A stretch of DNA of 64,000 bases from Planctellipticum variicoloris (GCF_030622045.1 NZ_CP130886.1:3113557-3177556); one strand, 5' to 3'. Shown: positions 43,606 to 52,995, counted from the stretch's first letter. Translations and numbers: made by a program. The notes: generated by a model from the letters alone, not told the origin.

Positions 43606-44364
43606 ATGCCCCGCGTCGGCCTGTTTATTCCCTGCTACGTCGACCAGCTCTATCCCGACGTCGGCCTGGCGACCGTCGAACTGCTCGAACAATGCGGCTG
43701 CGACGTCGACTTTCCGACGGCTCAGACCTGCTGCGGACAGCCGATGGCGAACACGGGCTGCACCGAAGCGGCCAAGCCGCTGGCCCGGCGATTCCTGGAG
43801 ATTTTCCGGGATTACGAATATGTCGTCGCACCGTCGGGCAGTTGCGTGGCGATGGTCCGAAATCACTATCACGACCTTGTGCACGAGCACCCGGACTTTG
43901 AAGCCGTCCACACCAAGACGTTCGAGCTGTGCGAATTTCTGACCGACGTTCTGAAAGTTGACGGCTTTCCGGGCTCGTTTCCGTATCGCGTGGGCCTGCA
44001 CCAGAGCTGTCACGGACTGCGCGAGCTCCGTTCGGGCAAGTCGAGCGAGCTCAACGTGCCGGGCTTCAACAAAATCGGCGGGCTGCTGGAGTCCCTCGAC
44101 GGTTTGCAACTCGTGTCGTTGCAACGGCCGGACGAGTGCTGCGGCTTTGGCGGGACGTTTGCCGTCTCGGAAGAAGCGGTCTCCTGCATGATGGGCCTCG
44201 ACCGCCTGCACGATCACGAACAGTCGGGGACGCAGGTTCTGACCGCCGGGGACATGTCCTGCCTGATGCATCTGCAGGGGCTGATCGCGCGGCAGAAGAA
44301 GCCGCTGGCGGTGATGCACGTGGCTCAGATTCTGGCGGGGCGGAAACCTCAGTTGCCGGCGTAG
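43606..44364 (+). CDS. lutA: Lactate utilization Fe-S protein LutA (LldE)
   Basis: 252 aa. Two CCG-type Cys-rich domains are clear: FIPCYVDQLYPDVGLATVEL leading to TCCGQPMANTGC (about residues 41-52), and LHQSCHGLRELR leading to ECCGFGGTFAV (about 183-193). Spacing matches LutA/LldE, which with LutB and LutC oxidises L-lactate to pyruvate without a flavin lactate dehydrogenase. The cytoplasmic complex probably passes electrons to quinone. It is the first gene of lutABC. 152 nt with a dispersed repeat separate it from lutB. Confidence 0.94.
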   Translation: MPRVGLFIPCYVDQLYPDVGLATVELLEQCGCDVDFPTAQTCCGQPMANTGCTEAAKPLARRFLEIFRDYEYVVAPSGSCVAMVRNHYHDLVHEHPDFEAVHTKTFELCEFLTDVLKVDGFPGSFPYRVGLHQSCHGLRELRSGKSSELNVPGFNKIGGLLESLDGLQLVSLQRPDECCGFGGTFAVSEEAVSCMMGLDRLHDHEQSGTQVLTAGDMSCLMHLQGLIARQKKPLAVMHVAQILAGRKPQLPA

Positions 44365-44375
44365 ACAAAGACTCC

Positions 44376-44404
44376 AACCACAAATCGCACGAATGGACAC
44401 GAAG
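44376..44404. repeat. CACGAAT-type dispersed repeat, between lutA and lutB
   Basis: AACCACAAATCGCACGAATG followed by GACACGAAG, the second module of the composite element at 13396 and 60918. It is placed in the otherwise empty 152-nt spacer within the lut operon. A decayed copy of the GCACGGC-type palindrome (ACGGCCGTCACAGCCGGC) follows near 44436. Confidence 0.75.
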
Positions 44405-44516
44405 GAGTTTGACCAGGTTGTGAACGACTGAAGTCGAAGACGGCCGTCACAGCCGGCTACGGCAAGAAACTCCACCAGCGCCACTCGAAGCCAGAGAGAC
44501 TGACTGAGAATTCTTT

Positions 44517-45938
44517 ATGACTTCCGCAACTGCACACCGCGATCATCCGGAGACGGCCGCCGAGTTCGTCGCCAACGACGCCCGCGCGCACTGGCACGAC
44601 CAGTCGTTGTGGTTTGTGCGCGCCCGTCGGGACAAGGCCTCACAGACTCTCCCGGAATGGGAAGAACTGCGAGAACGGGCCTCCAAGGTGAAGCTTCACA
44701 CGATGTCCCGCATGGCGGACTATCTGGAGCAGTTCGAACGGAACGCAATTGCGCTCGGCGCCCAGGTGCACTGGGCCCGGACCCCGGCCGAGCACAACGA
44801 AATTGTTTTAGGCATCATTCAGAAGCACAACGCGACGCGGGTGGTGAAGAGCAAGTCGATGCTCACGGAGGAATGTCACCTCAATCCCTTCCTGGAGCGG
44901 AATGGCGTCGTGGTCACCGACACCGACCTTGGGGAGTGGATCGTCCAACTCCGCAACGAGCCCCCCAGCCACATCGTGATGCCGGCGATCCACATCAAGA
45001 AGGAAGAGATCGGCGAGCTGTTCCACGACCTGCTGGGGACGGAGAAGGGGGCCACCGATCCGCCGTATCTGGTCAATGCCGCACGGCAGAAACTTCGTGA
45101 ACAGTTTCTGAATGCGGAGATCGGCTTGACGGGCGTGAACTTCGCCATTGCCGAGACTGGCGGCTTTGTGGTGTGCACCAACGAGGGGAACGCCGACCTG
45201 GGGGTTTCGCTTCCGAAAGTGCATATCGCCTGCATGGGAATCGAAAAGATCATTCCCAAGGCGGCGGACCTGGGATATTTCTTGCGTCTGCTGGGACGCT
45301 CGGCGACTGGGCAGCCGATTACGACGTATTCGTCGCACTTCCACGGTCCGAGACCGGGGGGGGAACTGCATATCATTCTGGTCGATAACGGGCGGAGCAA
45401 CATTCTCGCCAGCCCGGAGTTCCGGCGGTCGCTGAACTGCATCCGTTGCGGGGCGTGCATGAATACATGCCCGGTGTACCGCCGCAGCGGCGGGCACAGC
45501 TACAGCACGACCGTTCCAGGGCCGATCGGCTCGATTCTGGCCCCGACCCGGGATGCGCAGGAACACGCCAGCCTGCCGTTCGCCTGCAGCCTGTGCGGTT
45601 CGTGCACCGACGTCTGTCCGGTCAAGATCGACCTGCACAATCAGTTGCTGACATGGCGGCGGGAGCTGGCGCTGAAGTTTCTGGTGCCGTTCGACAAACG
45701 CCTTGGTATGTCGCTCGCCGCAGCCGTGTTCGCTCGGCCGTGGCTGTATCGGGTGGGGGGAGCGATCGCCCGCCGGGTCTTCCCGTGGCTGCCGCGGATG
45801 CTTGTTTACAACCGCTGGAATCCCTGGGGCCGGCAGCGCGAGTTGCCGGAGATGCCCGCCCAGAGTTTCCGGGCGCTGTATGCCCGGCGTAAGCGGAACC
45901 ACAAAGTCCCATCAGATCAGAAGCCTGCGTCACGATGA
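44517..45938 (+). CDS. lutB: Lactate utilization Fe-S protein LutB (LldF)
   Basis: 473 aa. The N-terminal LUD (DUF162) domain (about residues 60-300) contains VKSKSMLTEECHLNPFLE, LTGVNFAIAETGGFVVCTNE and VHIACMGIEKIIP. Two [4Fe-4S] motifs follow: CIRCGACMNTCPVYRR (about 312-327) and CSLCGSCTDVCPVKID (about 361-376). The C-terminus has a Leu-rich basic segment often seen in LldF. It is the electron-transfer core of the L-lactate oxidising complex. Its stop overlaps the lutC start by ATGA, so translation is coupled. Confidence 0.95.
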   Translation: MTSATAHRDHPETAAEFVANDARAHWHDQSLWFVRARRDKASQTLPEWEELRERASKVKLHTMSRMADYLEQFERNAIALGAQVHWARTPAEHNEIVLGIIQKHNATRVVKSKSMLTEECHLNPFLERNGVVVTDTDLGEWIVQLRNEPPSHIVMPAIHIKKEEIGELFHDLLGTEKGATDPPYLVNAARQKLREQFLNAEIGLTGVNFAIAETGGFVVCTNEGNADLGVSLPKVHIACMGIEKIIPKAADLGYFLRLLGRSATGQPITTYSSHFHGPRPGGELHIILVDNGRSNILASPEFRRSLNCIRCGACMNTCPVYRRSGGHSYSTTVPGPIGSILAPTRDAQEHASLPFACSLCGSCTDVCPVKIDLHNQLLTWRRELALKFLVPFDKRLGMSLAAAVFARPWLYRVGGAIARRVFPWLPRMLVYNRWNPWGRQRELPEMPAQSFRALYARRKRNHKVPSDQKPASR

Positions 45939-46531
45939 CTATTTCCGCACGCGACTCCATCCTGGGTTCCATCCGCCGCCATCTGCCTGAGGCAGCGGAG
46001 CGTCCGGGGCACGACGGCCCGTGGATCCAGTACCCGGACCCACTGTCGCAGTTCGCGAGCGTCCTGGAGGCCATCGGCGGTCGCTGTGTCCGGGTCAAGG
46101 ACGTCGCGGAGATCAACCAGGACCTGGCGACATTCCCTGTGTATGCGGCGGCGCGGATGATGGTTTCGCTGGTCCCGGGCGCAGGGCGTTCGGTCCGCGA
46201 AATGGCAAACGTCGCCGATCCGCATGAGCTGGCGGATGTCGACCTGGCGATTCTGCCGGGGGACTTTGCGGTGGCGGAGAATGCCGCAGTCTGGGTCACC
46301 GATGCGGCGGTGAAGCACCGCGTGATTTACTTCCTGAGCCAGCATCTGGCGCTTGTCGTTTCGGCCGGACAGGTCGTGCATAACCTGCACGAGGCTTATG
46401 CGAGGCTGACGTTTGACGCCGCCCGGTTCGGTGCGTTTATCGCGGGGCCTTCGAAGACGGCGGACATCGAACAGTCGCTGGTCATCGGCGCTCACGGACC
46501 GCGGTCGATGACCGTCTATCTGATGGAATAG
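45935..46531 (+). CDS. lutC: Lactate utilization protein LutC (LldG)
   Basis: 198 aa. One LUD domain: RDSILGSIRRHLPEAAERPG at the N-terminus, VPGAGRSVREMANVADPHEL in the middle, and the conserved end FGAFIAGPSKTADIEQSLVI, GAHGPRSMTVYLME. This HGP/SADIE-type C-terminus is diagnostic. It is the third subunit of the L-lactate oxidation complex. It starts within the lutB stop. After it, 46532-46689 holds a bidirectional hairpin. Confidence 0.95.
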   Translation: MTISARDSILGSIRRHLPEAAERPGHDGPWIQYPDPLSQFASVLEAIGGRCVRVKDVAEINQDLATFPVYAAARMMVSLVPGAGRSVREMANVADPHELADVDLAILPGDFAVAENAAVWVTDAAVKHRVIYFLSQHLALVVSAGQVVHNLHEAYARLTFDAARFGAFIAGPSKTADIEQSLVIGAHGPRSMTVYLME

Positions 46532-46624
46532 ACGCCGGTCGCAAGAAGGGGGCTCCACGAAAACCGGAGCCAACGAGCCTGTAGCGTCCGAAGTCGGGAT
46601 GCTCGCAGGCCGCGGCAAATCGAA

Positions 46625-46648
46625 CATGCCCACGCGGACGTGGGCATG
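46625..46648. terminator. Bidirectional hairpin between lutC and a converging gene
   Basis: A perfect 10-bp stem CATGCCCACG/CGTGGGCATG with loop CGGA, midway between the stops at 46531 and 46690. No long T-tract on either strand, so termination strength is uncertain. Confidence 0.6.
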
Positions 46649-46689
46649 TCTCTGATCCGCTGCAGGAAATCGACTTCCGGACTGCGCGA

Positions 46690-47043
46690 CTACTTCTCAG
46701 CGAGCGCCTTCAGCAAGGCGGAGGCGTTGGCGACGCTGCCGGTTTGCTGGAGCAGATGTCGGGCGGTCTTGATGGCGTCGACCCACAGGGCGCTGGTGGT
46801 GATGGGATTATTCTTGGGCCCCATCTTGGTTTTCTTGACGCGACCATCGGCAGCCATGTTGGTCTTGGTCTTGATCATGTAGACCATGTTTTTGCTGATC
46901 GTGTGTCCGTACTCCTTCTTGACGGCATCAACGACTTCGGACGCTTTGGCGGCCGGCAGCTTTCCCAGCACCGTGCGAATTGCCAGGCTCTTGTTCGTCT
47001 TCGGGTCGCTACGATCTGCCCGCGCTGCTTTTTTCTTAGCCAT
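46690..47043 (-). CDS. Small basic protein, possibly winged-helix DNA-binding
   Basis: 117 aa, strongly basic N-terminus (MAKKKAARADRSDPKTNKSL). Residues about 18-62 (AIRTVLGKLPAAKASEVVDA with VKKEYGHTISKNMVYMIKTK) predict a winged-helix or HARE-like fold, with the second half resembling a recognition helix. The middle has GRVKKTKMGPKNNPITTSA, basic and flexible. The end VANASALLKALAEK is a helix. Similar small proteins appear common in planctomycetes. I cannot name the family. GAGAG is 6 nt before the ATG. A role in chromatin-like DNA binding is inference from charge and predicted fold. Confidence 0.75.
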   Translation of the reverse strand: MAKKKAARADRSDPKTNKSLAIRTVLGKLPAAKASEVVDAVKKEYGHTISKNMVYMIKTKTNMAADGRVKKTKMGPKNNPITTSALWVDAIKTARHLLQQTGSVANASALLKALAEK

Positions 47044-47643
47044 TGTTTCTCTCGATTTTCTGGAATAGCAAACTGCCTACACAACGGAGAGAGAGTACGT
47101 ATTTGTCAGTGGGGGGTCAAGGATTCTTGCAACTTCTCTTCACAAAGGCATACGGAATGCGTGACGTTTTCAAAACTGTGTGAGTTCTGCGATTCCGATA
47201 GCACGATGAAGAATCGCTCCTGCCAGGAGTTCATTTCGCAGTGCCAAGTTGCGACGGAATATTGAAGATTCAAGCAACAGACAAGGCTCTCTGGCGTACG
47301 GCGCCACTTGAGGTGAGTTGATTCCGGTTCGCCGCGCCTTACGTGAGCTTCGGGAGAACAGAGTTCTCATCACCGCAGGCTTGTCGATCGCCGACACGTT
47401 GCACGTCCGTCACGGATTCGCACTGGGAATACCTCCAGATTGCGCAACCTGGTCGACGATCTCGGTGTCTTCACAACTTCTTGATTTTTTCCCAAGGCGT
47501 CGCGAGAGGCGTGGTTCTGTTGCTCGGCCTGGCCGGCATTCCCGTCTTGCAGGCCCGTCGGCATCCTGCTAGACCCTGTCGGCGCGGACGTTCCGTACGG
47601 GATTGAGGTCGAAACAATCAGACAATCATCGAAGGACCGGGTG
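47044..47643. other. Intergenic region, lower GC, no gene
   Basis: 600 bp, with lower GC than the rest of the window between about 47100 and 47300. It contains the promoter of the small basic protein (minus) and that of the glycosyltransferase (plus). Short open frames have no coding features. A relic of a foreign insert is possible but not shown. Confidence 0.45.
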
Positions 47644-49434
47644 ATGGAGCCGGTGCGGGCCGAATTGATGCCGGGAAGTTCCCTTGGGGCTTGTTTCCGG
47701 GAACGCGAGATCATGTTTCTCATCCTGCTGGTCGTCGGAACTTATTTCACCCGGCTGGATGCTCTGCCAATTCGGGGCGAGGAGTCCCGTCGGGGAGTCG
47801 TTGCTCTCGAAATGCAGAGGAACGGCGACTGGATTGTTCCGCGCTATCAGGGCAATCCGTTTTTCATGAGCAGCCGGCCGCCGCTCCAGGCATGGTCGAT
47901 TGCGGCGTGCGGCTGGTTGCGCGGCGGGATCGATACGGTGGCAGTCCGGATTCCGAGCGTCGTGGCGCTGCTGGCTCTGGTGCTGGTGATCTACGTCTGC
48001 GCCCGCTCGTTTCTATCGCGACTGGGAGCATTCGCCGCGGCGGCGGCCTATCCCACCATGGGAAGTGTGCTGCAACTCGGCCGGCTGGGTGAAACCGACC
48101 TCCTGTTTACCCTGTTTGTGAGCAGCTCACTGCTGGTCTGGTACGCGGGCTACCTCCGGAAATGGCCGGCGGCCGGTGTCTGGGGGGCGGCCTATCTGCT
48201 GGTCGCGCTCGGCGTGCTGACGAAAGGACCGCAGGCTCCAGTCTACTTTGCAGCTTCGATCGGGCTCTATCTGTTCTGGGTTCGCAATCTGCGGTTTCTC
48301 GTTTCCTGGGGCCATGGGCTCGGAATCATGGTTTTCGCAGTGACCCTGGGCGCCTGGCAACTGCCGTATTTTCTGGAAGTGGGTGTTCGCGGCACGCGGC
48401 ACGTCTATTTCGGCGATGTCGCCATGTACGGGCACGTTCACACATGGCAGCATCTCGCTGAACACATTGTGGCCTATCCCTTCGAGATTCTGGTCGGTTG
48501 CCTGCTGCCCTGGTCGTTTCTGCTGCTGGCCTACTGTCGGCGACATTTTTTGAGTCAACTCGGTGCGATGTCCGATGCAGTTACGTTTCTGACGTGCTCC
48601 ATTGTGGCGACGTTTCCGTCGGTCTGGCTGGTGGCGGATGCCCGGTCACGCTTCTATATGCCGCTGTTTCCGTGCTTCGCACTCCTGTGCGCAATTGTCG
48701 TCGAGAAGCGTTTTGCTGCGGATGACGTGCGGCTCCAGCGATTCTGGGCGACGTTTGTCGCGCTGATGGCTGCCGTAGCCGCGGCGTCTGGAGTATTTCT
48801 CCTGGGGGCATCGCTGGCCGGTGAAGCTCCCTTTGACGTACCGACAGGCTCGGCGCTGATGTTCTGTCTGTTCGCCGTGACGTGCGCCGCGATCATGTTC
48901 GTTGTGCGCGGCGGCCGCACCCGACGTGAAGGGGCGATCGCGATCGCAACGATGGCGGGGTTCATCGGGACGGCGTTCGCCACTGTGACCACGGACGCCA
49001 TGCGCCGGAACGCCATCGACAAAGAAACGCAGATGGCCCGGTTGCTGGAGCGACTCCCGGACGATGTCCGGCTCTACAGTTTCGGGGCCGTCAATCATGT
49101 CTTCGCCTTCTATCATGGCGGAGACATCGGCCACGTTCACTTTCCAACGCCGGAGACAATTTATCCGGACGACTTCGAATACTTCTGCTTCAACCTCATC
49201 GACTTCCCGCAGCAGGATTCGCTGCCTTTCCCGTGGGAGATCCTGGGCGTCGTCTCCTCGGGACGGAACCGGGACCACGAGTTGCAGACTCTGGTTGTCG
49301 TCGGTCGACGCGTCGAGGCCGGGGACCGCCCGACTCCCGATGCAATTGTGGCGACATATCGATCAATGCATGCCGGCGGGGCGCACGTCAGCGAATCGCT
49401 GGCCGATCGGGGCGAGTTGCTGCGGCGACAGTGA
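47644..49434 (+). CDS. GT39/ArnT-like glycosyltransferase, multi-span
   Basis: 596 aa from the ATG at 47644 (AAGGA 7 nt upstream; a GTG one codon earlier is possible). The N-terminus resembles PMT/ArnT (GT-C, family 39) enzymes: TYFTRLDALPIRGEESRRGV with the catalytic acidic residue in the first periplasmic loop, and GDWIVPRYQGNPFFMSSRPP. LTKGPQAPVYFA and the RSRFYMPLFPCFALLCA span also match. About eleven to twelve spans are visible. A C-terminal soluble domain (about 455-596) includes LERLPDDVRLYSFGAVNHVF. Such enzymes transfer a sugar from a polyprenyl-phosphate donor to lipid or protein outside the membrane. Donor and acceptor unknown. Confidence 0.88.
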   Translation: MEPVRAELMPGSSLGACFREREIMFLILLVVGTYFTRLDALPIRGEESRRGVVALEMQRNGDWIVPRYQGNPFFMSSRPPLQAWSIAACGWLRGGIDTVAVRIPSVVALLALVLVIYVCARSFLSRLGAFAAAAAYPTMGSVLQLGRLGETDLLFTLFVSSSLLVWYAGYLRKWPAAGVWGAAYLLVALGVLTKGPQAPVYFAASIGLYLFWVRNLRFLVSWGHGLGIMVFAVTLGAWQLPYFLEVGVRGTRHVYFGDVAMYGHVHTWQHLAEHIVAYPFEILVGCLLPWSFLLLAYCRRHFLSQLGAMSDAVTFLTCSIVATFPSVWLVADARSRFYMPLFPCFALLCAIVVEKRFAADDVRLQRFWATFVALMAAVAAASGVFLLGASLAGEAPFDVPTGSALMFCLFAVTCAAIMFVVRGGRTRREGAIAIATMAGFIGTAFATVTTDAMRRNAIDKETQMARLLERLPDDVRLYSFGAVNHVFAFYHGGDIGHVHFPTPETIYPDDFEYFCFNLIDFPQQDSLPFPWEILGVVSSGRNRDHELQTLVVVGRRVEAGDRPTPDAIVATYRSMHAGGAHVSESLADRGELLRRQ

Positions 49435-49460
49435 AGTCTGATGGCATCACTTTGCCTCGA

Positions 49461-50012
49461 CTACTGGGACGCTTCGCCTTCCTCCAGGGAAGAGTAAACG
49501 TAAAACGCGGCGTTCTGGCCGAGATGTCGTCGTTCGACGCCAAGCGCCTTTCTGGTGGCCTCGGTGTACTTACGGACCTTGTCGCGATCGCGGTCGAAAA
49601 AGGAATCGGTCCCGTCGATCCAGGTGGAGCCAAAGATTCCGACTCGATCGTCACCCGCCCGTTTCCAGACGTAGACGTGAAACTTTTCGCTGTCGACAAC
49701 GACCCCTTTCGCTTTGCCGGGAGCCTGGGTGTAGTAGAACTGGCGCCCATCCCCTCGGCGCGTGGGCGCGCCAGAGCCTGACTGTTCCGGGAAGCTCCGT
49801 CGACGCCACTTCTCCGACGATGACCTGCTCTTTCAAGTTCTGATCGAGCCGCCAGTCGGCCAGTTCCTGCTCGTCGGTCGTGTAGATGTGATGATTTCGA
49901 ACCTTGTCGAAGAAGCGGTATAGCGGCTTGAGATCTTCGGGCCTTTCGTCGGCGCGCGCAACGACATGGTCGAGAGGCAGAGCGAAAGGAACAGCGGCAC
50001 CAGTCCACGCAT
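49461..50012 (-). pseudogene. DUF5648-like secreted protein with two compensating frameshifts
   Basis: Coding signal is spread over two frames. 50012 to about 49960 encodes a signal peptide (MRGLVPLFLSLCLSTMSLRA). The middle, about 49958 to 49764, continues in another frame with DERPEDLKPLYRFFDKVRNH and HIYTTDEQELADWRLDQN up to PGTVRLWRAHA. From about 49763 to the TAG at 49461 the first frame resumes: RGDGRQFYYTQAPGKAKGVV, WIDGTDSFFDRDRD, and FYVYSSLEEGEASQ. Phrases such as LYRFF..HHIYTT and FYYT resemble DUF5648 repeats. Removing GC from the (GC)n run at 49951-49961 and one base near 49751-49764 restores one 183-codon protein. The shifts (+2 and +1) compensate. This is either a decayed gene or two assembly errors. 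Confidence 0.75.
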
Positions 50013-50298
50013 GATATGAGCCCCGGCGGCAAAACACCTGAACAGACTGTGCCATCAATATCAGTCGCGACGGACCGAGTCAACAGTTTCGTCGAACGCT
50101 GAGGCATCGTTCGCCGGCAGCCGCACCGACGACATCGCCCTGAACACAAGGCGTTTACGGCGTTTGCAGTCGACGCGAACGACTGGCGCGATCGGGGACT
50201 GTCGGCGTGGCCTGCCCACCGGGAACCAATGCCTGTGGAGCGACGACGGTGTCAGGTGACTGCATTTCGGCAGGCGGGAGTCTGCCCTACGGGGAGCC

Positions 50299-51354
50299 CT
50301 AATAGGCCAGGGTCATGCGTACGAGAGCCGTGTCGCCCGGTTTCTGGTTGCCGTTTTCGGTGCGGAATTCGAGGGAGCGGTCGAAGACCCAGCCGGCTTC
50401 GACGCTGCCGAGAAGCCGTTTCCCCTTGCGAAACTCCAACCCGCCGATCAGCCGCAGATCGCGATAGGTGAGGACGTCGTTGGTGCGGTCGTAGCGCTTG
50501 ATGGCATAACTGCCGCCACCCAGTTCGCCGGTCAGCGTGAACCAGCAGGCCGCCTCGCCGTATTCCGCAATGCGCCACGCCAGATGCGGGCGAGGGAAGA
50601 CCAGCTCAAAGCGGCGGCCGAGCTGGGGCTGATCGATGATCAGGCCGGCGACGGGCAGAGCGGGAATGTCGTCGCGATCCAGATAGACGAAGCCAAGCGT
50701 CAGTTGATGTTCCGAAGAAATTGGACCGGTCACAACGAAGTGCCCCAGGAGGCGGAACATTTCGGGCCGCTTGTTGACGCCGTCGGTAAACCAGCCCGGA
50801 GTTACGCCCATGTCGACTGCAGTCCCTCCGTCAACCACCGTTGTAATATCAATCGGGATGGTGAACTGGTACAGACGGGGTTCCAGCTTCAGCGAATCGG
50901 CGCCATTGATCCAGTGAATACCCCAGCCCGGCTGCGCCATCGCCGTGGCTGCAGCCGAGTGTCCCGACTTCGGCAGTTCTTGAAAGACACCGGAGAAAAA
51001 CCCGAAGTCGTCGCCGCTGTCGGCCAGCCAGGTGAGCTGGAGGCTGGCAAGGGCCTCGGAGATAACTTTCACTGTGTCGCCAGTGTCGTTCTTAAGGGCA
51101 GGCTCGGTGAGGGACCGCGGGAGCAGTTGCTCGGGAGCCCACGTTTCCGCGGCGGGGTCCAGAGCCGGAAGTGCGACTGGCGCGTCGTCAGGAGCGGGAA
51201 CGGGCGGGGGATCGAGTGACACCCGGCCGGGAGAGTCGTCCGACTGGCCACGCAGAACCACCCAGTCGGCGGCGGGGGCGCATGAGGAAACGAGCATTCC
51301 GCCGATCAGCATTCCCGCAATGAACGAGCAGGTTTTGACGGGACGCCGGAGCAT
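50299..51354 (-). CDS. Probable outer-membrane beta-barrel protein
   Basis: 351 aa with a Sec signal ending near CAPAAD; the Cys in SSCAP might be lipidated. A Pro/Asp-rich linker (about residues 40-75) leads to a domain with alternating hydrophobic strands: LYQFTIPIDITTVVDGG, GHFVVTGPISSEHQLTLGFV, YLDRDDIPALPVAGLI, WRIAEYGEAACWFTLTGEL, DLRLIGGLEFRKGKRLLG and VEAGWVFDRSLEFRT. It ends in an aromatic strand VRMTLAY, the outer-membrane insertion signature. It resembles planctomycete proteins of DUF6268 type, but I am not certain of the family. GCC-rich spacer 50013-50298 before it has no gene. Confidence 0.75.
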   Translation of the reverse strand: MLRRPVKTCSFIAGMLIGGMLVSSCAPAADWVVLRGQSDDSPGRVSLDPPPVPAPDDAPVALPALDPAAETWAPEQLLPRSLTEPALKNDTGDTVKVISEALASLQLTWLADSGDDFGFFSGVFQELPKSGHSAAATAMAQPGWGIHWINGADSLKLEPRLYQFTIPIDITTVVDGGTAVDMGVTPGWFTDGVNKRPEMFRLLGHFVVTGPISSEHQLTLGFVYLDRDDIPALPVAGLIIDQPQLGRRFELVFPRPHLAWRIAEYGEAACWFTLTGELGGGSYAIKRYDRTNDVLTYRDLRLIGGLEFRKGKRLLGSVEAGWVFDRSLEFRTENGNQKPGDTALVRMTLAY

Positions 51355-51540
51355 GGTCTGAGAGTCCCGAGGACGGGAAGCGATCGACGATGGGGGCCTT
51401 GCTTGTCGCGAAAGTGAACGGGCGTGTCAAGAGGAGTGCGACATGATGGCAGCCAGCGAGACAATGGGAGCGGCATTCCCCGGGCCGACGCCGCGGGGCT
51501 ATGACTCTGCCGCCCCTGCCGGGGCCGCATGTTCCAGACA

Positions 51541-52995
51541 TCACTTGAAGATAAACAGGACTGGTATCCGGCCCCAGTTGACGGTGTTGAGCTGCAGGAC
51601 AACGTCGCCTTCGGCAACATCCTTTTTCAGGAGCTTCCAGCGCCAGTCTTCACCGCCCGGGAATGAAGTGCCAACATTGTCTTCGACCTCTTCCCAGCCG
51701 TCCTGGACCAGCTTGGTCAGCGTGACTTCGTCGACCTCGACCTTGCCCAGGTACTTCCAGCGAATCATCGCGTAGGCCGTGCAGTCGTCCAAAGCCGTGA
51801 TGGTTCCGGGCTCCAGCCAGAACTTCGTCTTTTCGGAATCACGCCAGAGCAGAGCCCCGCCGGTCACTTCCTTCGGCAAACCCAGCAAACCATAAGGGCG
51901 ATCGGACCAGATCGGGGTGCCGTTGCGGGCAAGTTTGAAGATGGCTCCGGCGGGAGCATTGTCGGTGAATTCGACCACGTCCGACTGAAACGCGCCCCGC
52001 GGCACCGGCCGACGCTTGACCGTCGAATCCGACTTCGAAGACATGCCCTTCTTCTCGCCCGATTCACCCACCACCTTTGCATTCGCCAGCGACATCGTCC
52101 CGCTCGCCGCGTACAGAATCTTCCCGCTGCGCACATCGATCAGTCGCGCGTAGGCCGTCCCCAGCTTCCCCTTCGTCACGATCTTCCCCGTCACGATCGT
52201 CGACGCTCCCGCCAGTTGACCCAGCTTCTTCACGTTCTCCGGCTCGAACAGCACCGTATTCTGGATCGCCAGCTCGACCAGCACCTTATCCAGTGCGCTC
52301 CGCTCCAGAACCGTGATCTCCTGCCGCGCCAGTTGGGTCGTCAGATCCTCCGCCAGTCCCGCCGCCACGTCGGTCAGTTCCCCCTCCTCCGAACGGAACG
52401 GCAGCACCGCCACCTGGAACTTCTCCCGCTGCGGCTCGACTTCGTCGCCCGTCTGCAAGGCGATTTCCAGGGCGCTCACCGCCCGCGCCTTCGAAAACTC
52501 CTTGTTGACTTCCGTCACTTCCAGGAGGCCGATCTTCGGACGCTCGACCGCGATCACCTTGCCGGTGTCCGGGTCCTTGATCTCGTTCTTCTTCCGGTAC
52601 ACATCCAGACGCTGACCCGTCTCCACGCCAGACTCCGACCCCAGCGTCAGGTAGATCACGTTCTGCGAAACGCTCGCGATCTTACCCACAGAAGTCTCAC
52701 GGGTCGCGTTCTCCGCCACGTGCCACGCCACCACGGCCGGCAAGCCCGCCACGCGGATCGCGGTCTCGTCCGAGATCCGCCGCTCCAGCTTCTTCAGCAC
52801 CGACTTCGGCGTCCGGACTTCCATTCCGTCCCTGATGTCCCGAAAGGTCAGGTCCGAAGGAGTCTCCTTCAAAAGCACCCCCACTCGAGACTTCTGCGAC
52901 GAATCGATCGCCAGAATCAGCTCCGGCGGCTCAGCATGCGCAGTGCGAGCGACGACAACCGACATCGTCACTATCAAGAAGATCGTCGAACGCAT
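51541..52995 (-). CDS. CsgG/FlgO-like exported protein, downstream paralogue
   Basis: 484 aa from the ATG at 52995 (GGAGG 8 nt upstream). Signal MRSTIFLIVTMSVVVARTAHA. An N-terminal beta domain includes LILAIDSSQKSRVGVLLKET and GMEVRTPKSVLKKLERRI. A FlgT-like SH3 domain follows (GKIASVSQNVIYLTLGSESG, VETGQRLDVYRKKNEI). Residues about 200-320 are the CsgG/FlgO fold: FQVAVLPFRSEEGELTDVA, LAEDLTTQLARQEITVLERS, GQLAGASTIVTGKI. The C-terminal part (about 345-484) has an unnamed domain ending VNWGRIPVLFIFK. CsgG forms secretion pores and FlgO/FlgT are outer-membrane flagellar proteins; this one's role is unknown. The upstream neighbour is a paralogue. Confidence 0.8.
   Translation of the reverse strand: MRSTIFLIVTMSVVVARTAHAEPPELILAIDSSQKSRVGVLLKETPSDLTFRDIRDGMEVRTPKSVLKKLERRISDETAIRVAGLPAVVAWHVAENATRETSVGKIASVSQNVIYLTLGSESGVETGQRLDVYRKKNEIKDPDTGKVIAVERPKIGLLEVTEVNKEFSKARAVSALEIALQTGDEVEPQREKFQVAVLPFRSEEGELTDVAAGLAEDLTTQLARQEITVLERSALDKVLVELAIQNTVLFEPENVKKLGQLAGASTIVTGKIVTKGKLGTAYARLIDVRSGKILYAASGTMSLANAKVVGESGEKKGMSSKSDSTVKRRPVPRGAFQSDVVEFTDNAPAGAIFKLARNGTPIWSDRPYGLLGLPKEVTGGALLWRDSEKTKFWLEPGTITALDDCTAYAMIRWKYLGKVEVDEVTLTKLVQDGWEEVEDNVGTSFPGGEDWRWKLLKKDVAEGDVVLQLNTVNWGRIPVLFIFK
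51911..52935 (-). repeat. Near-identical block, copy A
   Basis: 1,025 bp aligned without gaps to 53416-54440 (offset 1,505). Few differences were seen by eye, many synonymous; examples lie near 52515-52530. Outside the block the signal peptides and the C-terminal 130 codons differ clearly. The sharp boundary lies just after the codons for ARNGTPI. Confidence 0.9.
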
